A stretch of DNA of 64,000 bases, taken from the NCBI GenBank assembly GCA_951802425.1, contig OX637795.1, positions 4,692,501 to 4,756,500 of the forward strand, in the 5' to 3' direction. The first letter of the stretch is position 1; each line of letters opens with the position of its first letter. The position numbers and the translations under genes were made by a program. Origin of the DNA: Clavaria fumosa. Taxonomy: Eukaryota > Basidiomycota > Agaricomycetes > Agaricales > Clavariaceae. Shown piece after piece: positions 10,645-20,070 of the stretch. A model generated the notes under the pieces. The model searched no databases, had not been told where the DNA came from, and saw only the letters and a program-made list of their open reading frames with translations.

Positions 10645-12600
10645 ATGTCGTCTGCAGTGACTCCGAACCAGACCCAGACTCCATCTCCATCTCTGCTTCT
10701 GTCTCTGTCTTTGACTCTGTCTCTGACCTTTCTGTCTACTCTGTCTCTCCAGGAGACACCCAAGGTTTCTTTTGTGAATGCTGCCACATTCGTCACAGCT
10801 TGTGGACTTCATGGGTCCCAAGTCTTTGGCATGACATTGTCGAGCAAGTCCGTGTGCACAGCCTCCACTTTGTTCAACATTCCCAACACCACCCCCCAGG
10901 ATCTCCTCTCTGTTCCAGAGGAGTACAGGGACTTTCCAGATGTCTTCAGTAAAACGAAGGCAGACACCCTTGCTCCACATCGACTGTATGATCTAAAGAT
11001 CAACCTGCTGGATGGCCAATCCCCTCCACCAGGTGCAGTCTACTCTCTGTCACAGTCTGAACTCAGCGAACTCTGCAAGTTTCTGAATGAGCACCTCCAT
11101 ATTGGATTTATCCATCCAAGCCATTCTCCACATGGAGCACCTGTGCTCTTTGTCTGGAAGAAGAATGGAACCCTCTGATTATGCATTGATTTCCGTGGTC
11201 TCAATAAATTGACCAAAAAAGACTGATATCTGCTTCCACTGACTAAAGATCTTCTTGATGTTCCAGGAAAAGCCCGAATCTACTCAAAACTTGACCTCTG
11301 ACATGCATATCACCTGGTCTGTATTGCTGAAGGTGATGGATGGAAGACCGCATTCTGCACCTGATATGGATCCTTTGAATGGTGTGTGATGCCCTTTGGG
11401 CTCACAAACGCGCCTGCCACATTCCAGCACTTTATGAATGACATATTCTCCGACCTCCTCGACACATTCATGGTTGTCTATCTTGACGACATCCTTATTT
11501 ACTCTGAGGATCTGAAACAACATGTTGAGCATGTCCAAGAGGTACTCCAAAGGCTCCGGAAGAACAGTCTCTTCTTGAACCCAGCTAAGTGTGAATTTCA
11601 TGCTGAAACCATGGAGTATCTTGGATTTGTTTTATCTCCGTCCGGACTTTCTATGGACACAGCTAAAGTGAAAACTATACAGGATTGGCTGATCCTGTGG
11701 AAGGTCAAGGATGTCCAGTCCTTCCTCAGGTTTGCCAATTTCTACCACCATTTCATCCATGGCTATTCCAAGATCGTCACTCCGATGAACTGCTTGACGC
11801 ATAAAAACATCGAGTGGCATTGGTCCAGCAATTGCCAGTCTGCATTTGACTATCTGAAAACCACATTCTCCACAGCTCCAATCCTCTCGCACTTCATTCC
11901 TGGAGCTCCGCTGATAGTCGAAACGGACGCCTCAGACTACGCTGTCGCTGTGATACTCTCTATGGTCACCTCCGACAGTGAAGTCCATCCTATCGCTTTT
12001 CATTCCCACACCCTAGGCATCTCCAAACTGAACTATGACACCCACGATAAGGAACTCCTCGTTATATTTGAGGTGTTTACTGCTTGGAGGCACTATCTCG
12101 AAGGTTCTGAAACTCTGGTCGACATTGTTACTGACCATAAGAACCTCTAGTACTTCTCCACGGTCCACCTGCTCACCCGGCATCAAGCCAGGTGGTCGGA
12201 GTTCCTTTCCCAGTTCAATTTCATGATCCGATTCTGCCCTGGGCACCTCAGAATGAAACCCAATGCATTGACTAGATGTTGGGATGTCTATCCCAAAGAG
12301 GGGGATAGCGACTATGCCCGCATCAATCTGCAAAACCTCCGGCCGATGTTCTCCAGTGAACAATTGATATTGTCTCTCCGAGCTTTGTCACTTTACATAC
12401 CTGCACTCTGCACGTCATTTGTGATTGATGATCATCAACTCCGAGAGGACATCTGGTCTGGACTCTTGCTCGATCCTGTGATTGTCCTGATCCTAGAAGA
12501 CCTCCGCTCGAACTCTGCAGACCCTAAGTGGTCCATGGATGACGACGGACTTCTCTGCGAGCATGGATGGATTTATGTACTGGACATCAATGACCTCTGA
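10645..12600 (+). pseudogene. Element B reverse transcriptase and RNase H
   Basis: The linker reads EYRDFPDVFSKTKADTLAPH and then enters RT. In-frame TGA codons at 11,176-11,178, 11,224-11,226, 11,299-11,301 and 11,362-11,364 all sit where the family has arginine, and neighbouring arginines have become cysteine (HLVCIAEGD, TAFCT). The catalytic block is YLDDILIYS at about 11,479. RNase H starts with LIVETDASDYAVA, and a TAG at 12,148-12,150 stands where TDHKNLQYF is expected (CAG to TAG). The domain ends with [14 protein letters not shown]. The frame closes at 12,598-12,600 with TGA, again an arginine site. Confidence 0.85.
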
Positions 12601-13343
12601 CTCCATGTTTTATGTGTGAGACATGATCACCCACTTGCCGGACATTTCAGTCAGACCAAGACTATGGCCTTGGTCTTCAGGGATTATACCTGGCCGAAAC
12701 TCCAAGGATTTGTATCGGACTTTTGCAAATCTTGTACGACTTGTGGTAGGGCGAAAGCCCCTTGGCATAAGCCATATGGAATGCTCAAGCAGCTGCCCAT
12801 ACCCAAGAAACCGTGGAATTCCATTTCAATGGATTTCATCAAGCAACTCCCTGAGAGCTCCGGTTTTACTGCAATATTGGTGGTTGTTGATAGGTTTACA
12901 AAGCAGGGGATCTTCATCCCGACGACCAACGAAGTGAACTCCGCAGAGTTGGCCTGTCTATTCATATTCCACGTCTTCTCGAAACATGGAGTTCTGTCAC
13001 ATGTCACCTCCGATCATGGCTCCAAGTTCATTTCCCTTTTTTTTGCTCATTGGGTAAAGTCCTGGACATGACTTTACACTTCACCTCCAGATATCATCTG
13101 GAGGGCGACAGACAGATGGAGTGGACTAACCAGACATTGGAACAGTACCTCTGTTGTTACTGCAATTACCAGCAGGACAACTGGTCACAGCTCCTTCCCC
13201 TGGCCGAGTTTGCCTACAACAATGCCCTGAGTGCCACCACTGGGGTTTCTCCATTCTTCACGAACAAGGGCTACCACCTGAATATGTTGGTATTCCCCGA
13301 ATGTGAAGTAACTTCGGTCCATGCCTGAGAACTCACTGTAGAC
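12601..13343 (+). pseudogene. Element B integrase core
   Basis: The zinc-binding module shows HDHPLAGHF and CKSCTTCGR. The core has its first aspartate in SMDFIKQLPES, the second in TSDHGSKF, and the glutamate in RQMEWTNQTLEQYL, so the catalytic set is present. A run of eight T at about 13,038-13,045 has gained one base and shifts the frame (FFAHWV against the family FFRSLG). The reading continues in the new frame from 13,048 to a TGA at 13,326-13,328, again at an arginine site (HA-stop-ELTVDLDQLHQEL). Confidence 0.82.
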
Positions 13344-13907
13344 TTGGATCAGCTGCACCAAGAACTCCATACCCAAATCACTGAAGTGCAGAGTCGCTAT
13401 CAGGGCCCAGCGGACAACTGTCAGACTCCAGCACTGGAGTTTAAGGTTGGAAACCAAGTCTACATTAAGGCGAAGTTTTTCCGTACAACCAGACCCTCCA
13501 AAAAACTCTCTGACAAGTTCCTTGGACCCTTCGAAATCATCGGAGAGGCCAGTTCATACTCCTTTGTACTCCAACTCCCCGAGGCCATGCAAGCTGTCCA
13601 CCCCATCTTTCACATTTCCATGCTGGAGCCAGTCACTCCGAATACAATTCCAAATTGTACCATCTCCCCGCCTCCTCTGGTAGAGATTGACGGAGACCTA
13701 GAGCACAAAATCTCTGAAGTGCTCAACTCCAAGATTGACAAACGCCACACCTGCAAACTCCTATACCTGGTGTGGTGGTCCAGATATGAAGGAACTGATG
13801 AGGAAACATCCTGGCTCCCCGCTACCAAACTTGTTCATGCCTCCAAGGCCGTTTCAGATTTCCACCAAGCTTATCCGAACAAGCCTGGACCTCTCAATAC
13901 CCTCTAG
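13344..13907 (+). CDS. Element B integrase C-terminus and chromodomain
   Basis: This open segment begins with the GPxxF-like DNA-binding part (FRTTRPSKKLSDKFLGPFEI). It ends with a chromodomain at about residues 117-170: HKISEVLNSKI, then LLYLVWWSRYEGTDEETSWLP. The aromatic positions LVWW and SW of the chromodomain fold are kept. Chromodomains of chromoviruses bind modified histone H3 and bias integration towards heterochromatin. The frame ends naturally at 13,905-13,907 with TAG after KPGPL. Confidence 0.85.
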   Translation: MDQLHQELHTQITEVQSRYQGPADNCQTPALEFKVGNQVYIKAKFFRTTRPSKKLSDKFLGPFEIIGEASSYSFVLQLPEAMQAVHPIFHISMLEPVTPNTIPNCTISPPPLVEIDGDLEHKISEVLNSKIDKRHTCKLLYLVWWSRYEGTDEETSWLPATKLVHASKAVSDFHQAYPNKPGPLNTL

Positions 13908-14240
13908 ACTTTTCTCCATTCACTCCAATACCCCAAAATTTCTCTTATGCTTCTATTTACGTACATTTTCCATTCTATACAACTCCGTCTCTTTTCTCCG
14001 TCTTCTCTGAATCATTAAAAAAAAAAAATCTGTATTTCCATCTCTCCGTCTCTCCGTCTCTCTCTCTGTTCCTTTCTCCAAAAACTCCAAAAACTCTGAA
14101 AAACCTCCTTTCTTCTTATTCCTTTTCTCTGAAAACTCTGAACTTTTTATTTTCTCCCAAGTCTGACTCTGAATCTCTCTTCATCTTCTCCATCTTGTCT
14201 TACTTATTTTTCTTTCACTCCGCTTACTTTTCACTCAAGT
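13908..14240. other. Pyrimidine-rich spacer in element B
   Basis: No gene is seen. The sequence is a long CT-rich run with CTCCGTCTCTCCGTCTCT repeats and one run of 11 A at 14,018-14,028. It separates pol from the convergent antisense gene, and would be read as a purine-rich transcript from the other strand. Confidence 0.5.
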
Positions 14241-15290
14241 TCAAGGATAAAAAACAATAAAAATTATAAAAAAGAAAACAATAAAAAGAAAAACAATAAA
14301 TACAACATAGATATATATTTTTATTTTTTTAGGTGGAGGGGGGCAAGCCGGGCAATGCTTGTAAAACTCCTTCAGGCTCTTAAGCCCAGACTCCACTACC
14401 GCCTCTGCCTCTTCCTCCGCCTCTTTCTCCACCTCCACCTCTTCCTTCGCCTTTCCCTTCTCCTTCCCCATCACCTCCACCACCATGTCCTCTACCTCCA
14501 CCTTCTCTGCCTTCTTCTTCCTCACCTCCTCTGCTGCCTCCGCCTTCTCCACCACCTCCATCCTCCTCCCCCACTTCTCCAAAATCCCACAGAGGATCTT
14601 CCGATCCTCTGCCATGGCCTTCCGCTCTGCTGCCACCTCCATCCTCCACTTCTCTATCGTGACCACCCCCCTCAGGACCACGTTATGCGTGGCCCGCATC
14701 AAATTTAACTCCTCCTCCTCCGCCCGCCGGCCCCGCAGCACCCACATCTCCACCCTATCCTCCTCTGACTCTGTGGACCGCTTGGTCTGCGTCCCCTTTG
14801 CCTTTTTCCACTCCGGCCTCTCCACCTCTCCACCTCTGCACTTCTGCTTCGCCCCTGCACAGGCATTGCAGGCCGTCCCCTGCCCCCCACTCGGCCACAC
14901 ACAGGCCACCCCCAACCTATGACATTGCGCACACTCCGCATGATCTGCCTCCATCTCCGGTGTCGGAGATCGCTTCCTCCCTACCCCTTGCTCCTGTGCC
15001 ACCTCTGCTGCCCTCCACTTTGCCTCCACCGCCTTTGCCCTCTCCAGCTCCTCCCGCCACACCTTATCTGCCACCTCCCTTGCTTTCTGCTCCTCTTCCT
15101 CCTGCCTCTGCCACTCCTCTTCCTCCCTTGCCTTTTTCTCCCTCAACGCATTGATCCTTTTTGTGAGGGCTGTGATCTCGGGGTCCTCGTCCTCCATGCG
15201 AGGTTGCGTGGGGACGGCGACTACGGGTCGTGGACAAGGGCGGGAGGGGCGGCTGGGCCCAGCTCCGGGCGTCAATTGTGCGTTGGACAT
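14241..15290 (-). CDS. Antisense accessory gene of element B, Zn2Cys6-like coiled coil
   Basis: The 349-residue frame is uninterrupted. Residues 1-35 are proline-rich; 36-100 form a strong glutamate/arginine/lysine coiled coil. Residues about 118-150 hold six cysteines spaced CX2CX6CX10CX2CX6C, which matches the Zn(II)2Cys6 binuclear cluster consensus. After a lysine-rich linker, residues 180-260 form a second helical part with RRAEEEELNLMRATHN, and the end is a low-complexity EKEAEEEAE tract. The last 20 residues (KKIKIYIYVV and on) run into AT-rich DNA and probably lie past a natural splice or stop. It is convergent with pol and lies upstream of the polypurine tract, as in element A. Role unknown; a regulator of the element or host is inference. 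Confidence 0.65.
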   Translation of the reverse strand: MSNAQLTPGAGPSRPSRPCPRPVVAVPTQPRMEDEDPEITALTKRINALREKKAREEEEWQRQEEEEQKAREVADKVWREELERAKAVEAKWRAAEVAQEQGVGRKRSPTPEMEADHAECAQCHRLGVACVWPSGGQGTACNACAGAKQKCRGGEVERPEWKKAKGTQTKRSTESEEDRVEMWVLRGRRAEEEELNLMRATHNVVLRGVVTIEKWRMEVAAERKAMAEDRKILCGILEKWGRRMEVVEKAEAAEEVRKKKAEKVEVEDMVVEVMGKEKGKAKEEVEVEKEAEEEAEAVVESGLKSLKEFYKHCPACPPPPKKIKIYIYVVFIVFLFIVFFFIIFIVFYP

Positions 15291-16155
15291 GATAAGTTTT
15301 TAAAAGAAAGATTGCCCGTGTTAGGGGCAAGTGGTGATAGTGATGAGTTAAGGAAGAGAAAAGCGGAGTGCATTGCACATGGTTGTTTTAACCCCCAAAA
15401 AAAATTTCGGACTCCGATCAAAGTGCCACAAAACTCCGATGCTAACTCGTTATGGACAACACATGTTCACGCAGAGTTGAGCCACAGGGTCTCAGGGGTT
15501 CGACCCTAAGAGGAGGATACTGTTATGACCCCATCCGCTTGCATAAGCATGATCCCCGCCCTGGACTCCGAGCTCCGTACCAACTCCGATCTGCTCCACT
15601 GTAACTCTGTGTGCTCCATTCCACACCTCCATCGGACTTTACTCTGCCAGCCTTCGGACTGTTCAGACTTCATTCTAGAACCTTCTCCCTCCATCCCCTC
15701 ATCCTGTTTACCATTGAGAGGATACCCTTGACCCATGGGAGTTGCTTTTTTGTTGTTGTTCCTTTGTTCCATAAAAATTGCACAGGCACATGTGGTGAAA
15801 CTCTCCTAGTAATTTGATATGTACATTGTTTCACATTACTCCTTTACTCTGTCCTTGCAGTATAAGCTTCCACCTGTATCTCCCTGCTCCTCAGTTTGAA
15901 TATTAACATCTCTTGATCCTAAAAACATCTCTGAGCTTTCATCCTCATTGTCCTCGATGTCCTCCACATCATCTGACTAACTCCGACCAACTCCAATCAA
16001 TTCCGGCTGACTCTGATATTCTTGGAGTTTGACTTCTCTGTTTGATTTCTTTCTGGCATTGTTTTCTGTTTGATAAATAGGGACAAGGTATATATGTGGT
16101 GGCACAACACATATGTTGAGGCTGCAGTCCCATAAGTCTCCTTCTTCTCTACTTA
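15291..16155 (+). other. Element B 3' end: polypurine tract and probable 3' LTR
   Basis: AAGAGGAGGATAC at 15,508-15,520 is a polypurine tract, the primer site for plus-strand DNA synthesis. The following TGTTATGACC at 15,521 is the expected LTR start (TG). The LTR body is rich in CTCCGA and CTCCAT words. I could not set its end, because no partner LTR is found upstream; a position near 15,990 is possible. No gene is seen here. Confidence 0.5.
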
Positions 16156-17890
16156 CTACTCTGTTTCTCCGATATTGGACTCTGATTGGACTCCAATAAT
16201 ACATCTCCATTCTGCTCTGTTAACCCCTTCACCATTAACCTTGTTAGGACCATGACAACACCTGTCATCTGGATGCCCACCATATCTATCCTTTCCTGGC
16301 CATTCCCAAATGTTGAACAAAGCAGAGGCTGCCAAGGCCAATTCACTTGACAATGTCATACCAAAGGTTTGAGACCCACAAAGTCTACAAGCCCTGGTGA
16401 ACACAGCAGCATTCACAAAGGAAACTTTTGGTTCCCCAGTAAGGACAGAGGCTGAGAGAATCATCAACATTGGAGTTGGAGTCAGAGTCAGAGTCTGGGC
16501 TTGGTTCAGAATTGCTGCAGATGATGATAAAACTGAGACACATGGATCAGAGATAGATGGAGGGACAGGGTGAAAGGTGCTGGCCAGTGTGCCCTTTGGA
16601 ACAGATTTCAGAGTTTTTTCCTCATTAGTAGATGGTCTGGGTGTTATGTGACCTGTAGTCCAATCAACCAGCAGATTGTGTTGGACATTCCCAAGATCAC
16701 ATCACAAGAGGGGTCAAGATTGGTAACAACAAGCAAGACATCAGTTGGACCCATGGCAGAGAGTTGAATGGAGAGCTGGACTGCCTCAGTGACCCAGACA
16801 GAGGTGGTTCAGTGACCCAGACAGTGGTGGTTCAGTGACCCAGACAGAGGTGGTCTCATTTATAAAAATGACCTCCTGGGGGGTCACTGGAGTTTTTTGT
16901 TTGGAGATGGAGTCAAGAGACAAACTTGGTATCAATGAAACAGAGTTCAGTGCTGGAGTCTAATAGCACTCAAAAAGGAGACAAAAGAGATGGAGAGGAA
17001 ACAGGTATAGAGAGAGTGATGAAAAGAAAGGGTATTGGGTATAATTTAGCATGATCAGAGTTGGAGCAGCTGAAGAGTCATGCTGTGCTCCACAGGCTGC
17101 TTAGTCATTGTTTGGGGTAGAGTCATCTCTGTCAGAGGTGACTCAGGCAGCATTGGCATTGGCCTGCCAGGTCTGTTTCTGGCACTCATTGGCCTTATGG
17201 CCTGCTGTGCCACAGAAGAGGGAGAGGTTGTTGTCAAAATGCCTTTGGTGTTCCTCTGGGGTCAGTTTTCCATCTGCACCCAGTTTGCCCTCAAGATGGG
17301 GCCTTTTGGAATCACCAGAGTTACCAGAGCTGCTGGGGTTTCTGGCAGTTTTAGATCCCAGGGTTTGAACTGGAGTTTGCCAGATGCTTATCTGATGGTT
17401 TACCAGACTTTGTATTAGTGTCAGGTGGGTTAGAAGGCTTGGTATTATCCAAAGCCTCTTTTTTATTGTGATTGGGAGTCAGAGCCTTGGCAGAGTCCTG
17501 AGAGATCTCCTGCTGCAGCCCAATAATGACCATCAATCATGCTAGCCTACTCACAGAGTCCAGAGCATATCCATGTGGTTTATGCATGCCAATTCATCTT
17601 TGATGCAGCTTGCCAGTCCTTTGTAGAACTGCTGCTGCAATGCATACTCATCCCAATGGACCATAGCAGCAAATCTATTGAACCAAATCATGTATTTCAT
17701 CAACTTCTGGTCCTCACACATCCAGAGGCATTGAGTTTGAACTCTGCCTCTTGGACTGCATCATAGGGACCAAAATTCTCAGTGAGCTGAGTTGTTGTCA
17801 TGACCCAACACACTCAGTTATGGGCCACCTGACACATTCTCACACTCAATGAGTGCTCCCAACTCAATTCTGCCACCTGATGATCCCTCT
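16156..17890 (-). mobile_element. Gypsy fragment C, same family as element B, reversed
   Basis: Read on the minus strand the order is gag core (17,890-17,540), linker (EISQDSAKALTPNHNKKEA, 17,536-17,351), zinc knuckle near 17,235-17,165 reading SLFCGTAGHKANEC, protease region (16,980-16,600) and the VSFVNAAVFTRACRLCGSQTFGMTLSS block (16,440-16,330). Each block lines up with element B. The first zinc-knuckle cysteine is serine, and many stops and shifts are present. The start of gag and everything after early pol are missing. Directly upstream on the same strand lies fragment D1 of another family. Confidence 0.75.
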
Positions 17891-17954
17891 GAACTGACAA
17901 TTGGCAATCCCACATGTGATTCATAATTCTGATGAAAGCCACATGCTTCACTGT

Positions 17955-18780
17955 CATTCAGCTAACTGCTGGTTCGAAGAGTCTGCAAGGTGTCAAGAAA
18001 GCACAGCAGTGTTGGTGCTCTGGCCAAACCTGCATCAAGGGGAAACCTCCCTTTGCATCTATCTTGGAATAGATAGATGCTCCCTTAAGCACATCCACTG
18101 TGTCCCAGATGAGGGGGAGGGGTATTTGTCCTTGATCAAGTAAGCATTCAACCCTGAGTAGTTGTTGATTGGTCACAGCTTGTCCTTCTCATGTTTGAAG
18201 AAGAAGGGGCTGGCATATGGGGACTTCAAAGGTTGGATATGTCCAGAGGCCAACTGCTCATCCACCCAGTGGTTCATCTCCACCATCTCTCTCCAGGTTA
18301 GTGAGTACAGCTTGGAGAAGAGGTGCCCAGGGTCCTTTTTGAACTCAATTTTAATATCAAAGTCCAGGCCAGCATGGGGGAGCTCATCCCACTTCACTTG
18401 ACTAAAGACAGTGGGGTAGAGGTGGGACCAATTGGGGGTGGGGCCAGAGTTGGAGAAGTGAGTGTCTGGAATACTGGCTGAGGCCAGGGTACTCACCTTT
18501 GGGGGGGCAGGGGCTTTCGCAGGGGTTGGGTGGCAGTGGGGTGGGGAGGAGCTGGGGCTGGGGCAGTGAGTAAGCTTTACTTCAGCCTTGACCCAGTCGA
18601 TCTCTGGGTTATGTCACTTTAACCAGTCATGCCCAAGAATCACCATGTGGGACTGGGTCTTTCCCAGCAGGAAATGGATCTGCTCCTGGTGCTCTCCAAC
18701 TAGGGAAATCCATGGGTCTGGGTTTATCTGTGGGTTTTGGCTCAAGGGTTCCAGGGTTATGGGTGTGGTGTCCTAATTTT
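17955..18780 (-). mobile_element. Gypsy fragment D1 (protease end to early RT)
   Basis: On the minus strand the reading runs from the protease end (FLLGKTQSHMVILGHDWLKWHNPEIDW) through a proline-rich linker. It then enters the RT entry blocks KLYSLTWREMVEMNHWVDEQ and KSPYASPFFFKHEKD, and stops after IYSKIDAKGGFPLMQVW...LFEPAV at about 17,955. The catalytic YxDD block is missing. The same family occurs as D2 at 55,904-62,300, where the GGFPLMQVWPEHQHCCAFLTPC block is repeated almost unchanged. D1 is cut off abruptly and abuts fragment C in the same orientation. Confidence 0.75.
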
Positions 18781-18829
18781 GTACCCTCAGCCAGACCATG
18801 CACCGTACCCATGGTTTGCCGGGTTTACG

Positions 18830-19983
18830 GATTCCTATTATAGTAATAATATGAAAATTAGCATCTGAAAATTCACGATAGAGATCACAGATGGAGCAAC
18901 GAGAACCCGCGAGATCGTCTCTTCGACAATCACGTGGTACGAGCTTCAGCAAACGATTGCCGAACATCTCAACATTTATCCCTCGTCGCTCCGTCTGCTT
19001 TATCATCTCAGCACTGATGGCAAAAGGGATCTGCCATGTGATCTCTTTTCTCAGCGACATCTGGACACGTTGATTGCCTTACTCCGACCACTTATCGTTC
19101 CACGGATTCTTGCCAATGGACACCGCTCGACTCGCATGATGAAGCCAGTAACGGTTCAAGTATTTTCGAAGGACTCTCAGACTTCAAAGACTTCAAAGAG
19201 TGAGAGTAAAGTGAGTCCTCGAGATATGCAATCCACTTGACATTGATAATTTCAACAGCCCAGTGAAACTACTGACATCTCGACGAGCTATCACAGAAGC
19301 GTTTGCATGTCCAGTCCATAGCCTTCCTGACAAACAAGCATTGTGCTGGAAAGATCCGGTTCAAAGAGCGTGTTATCCAATCACGGAAACGAATCTCAAC
19401 TATTGGGCAACACTCCATGTATGTTTCTAATTATTCAAATAATCTATATACTCATTCTGTGAAGGCAAGGGAGCCAGAGAAGTACTTGACAACAGAAAAA
19501 CCTAGCGAAATCAACCTGTATGGGAACGAACCTCGTTCACAATCACGCACCAATTTGCCTTTGCAATCAGGCACCAATTTGCCTTCTCAATCACAGCCTA
19601 TGCCCTTCCCTTACATGTTTTATCCTCCATTTATGATGCCACCCCTCTATCAAACACCCCCTCCCCCTGGTGAGAATCTCGCCACACCTATTTCTAATCC
19701 GGTTCCCACCACCCTTGTCGAATACCCAAAAATTTTACCGTGGCTCTCATATTGTGACCAACATCCTTCTCGCTCTGGAGAAAATTTCTCTGCGTATGCT
19801 CAAAAATTCAACAATGAAGGGTATCGTCGCATCCACCAGCTCACAGGTAACCGTATATCAGTGGAGAAGCTTTCTGATTGGCTTGGTATTGGTAAAGGAA
19901 CAGCTGACTTGCTCATTCAGTATGCTGAGGAAGACGTTGACCTTGTGAAGGCAGGAAAGTTCAGGATGCAGTTGTCTGAATGA
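18830..19983 (+). CDS. Unrecognised spliced gene with C-terminal helical domain
   Basis: A frame at about 18,850-19,205 encodes TREIVSSTITWYELQQTIAEHLNIYPSSL and ends in KPVTVQVFSKDSQ. A donor at 19,200 or 19,206 and an acceptor CCCAG at 19,263 join it in phase to SRRAITEAFACPVHSLPDKQALCWKD. A second intron starts GTATGT after NYWATLH (about 19,418) and leads to the final exon, ending at 19,983. That exon has a proline-rich part and a helical module, LPWLSYCDQHPSRSGENFSA to GIGKGTADLLIQYAEED, that looks like a SAM-type fold. A TGA at 18,866-18,868 precedes the first block. I believe this is a repeated basidiomycete family of unknown role, but cannot prove it from sequence alone. Confidence 0.5.
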
Positions 19984-20070
19984 GAAGCCAGCCCATCACT
20001 GTTTATTCAATTTACTCACACAATGTCTCTATGAAAATATGTCTATGCCAAAGAATTACAGATCATTTCG

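Larger units (their letters stand above)
9361..15520 (+). mobile_element. Ty3/gypsy chromovirus B
   Basis: Domains in order are gag with zinc knuckle, retropepsin with DSG, RT, RNase H, integrase with an intact D, D, E set, and a C-terminal chromodomain, which marks a chromovirus. A polypurine stretch AAGAGGAGGATAC at 15,508-15,520 followed by TGTTATGACC is a typical 3' end. Inactivation is almost entirely by TGA codons at arginine positions plus a few frameshifts. An antisense gene lies between pol and the 3' end. Elements of this type use the chromodomain to choose chromatin targets. The 5' boundary is not defined. Confidence 0.88.

Noticed and set aside
87..13328. Classic RIP (CpA to TpA) as the cause of decay
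   Set aside because: Most stops arise at CGA, a CpG context; only a few (12,148, 56,954) fit CAG to TAG.
14355..15154. Leucine- and proline-rich plus-strand frames
   Set aside because: They mirror the acidic coiled coil of the minus-strand gene.
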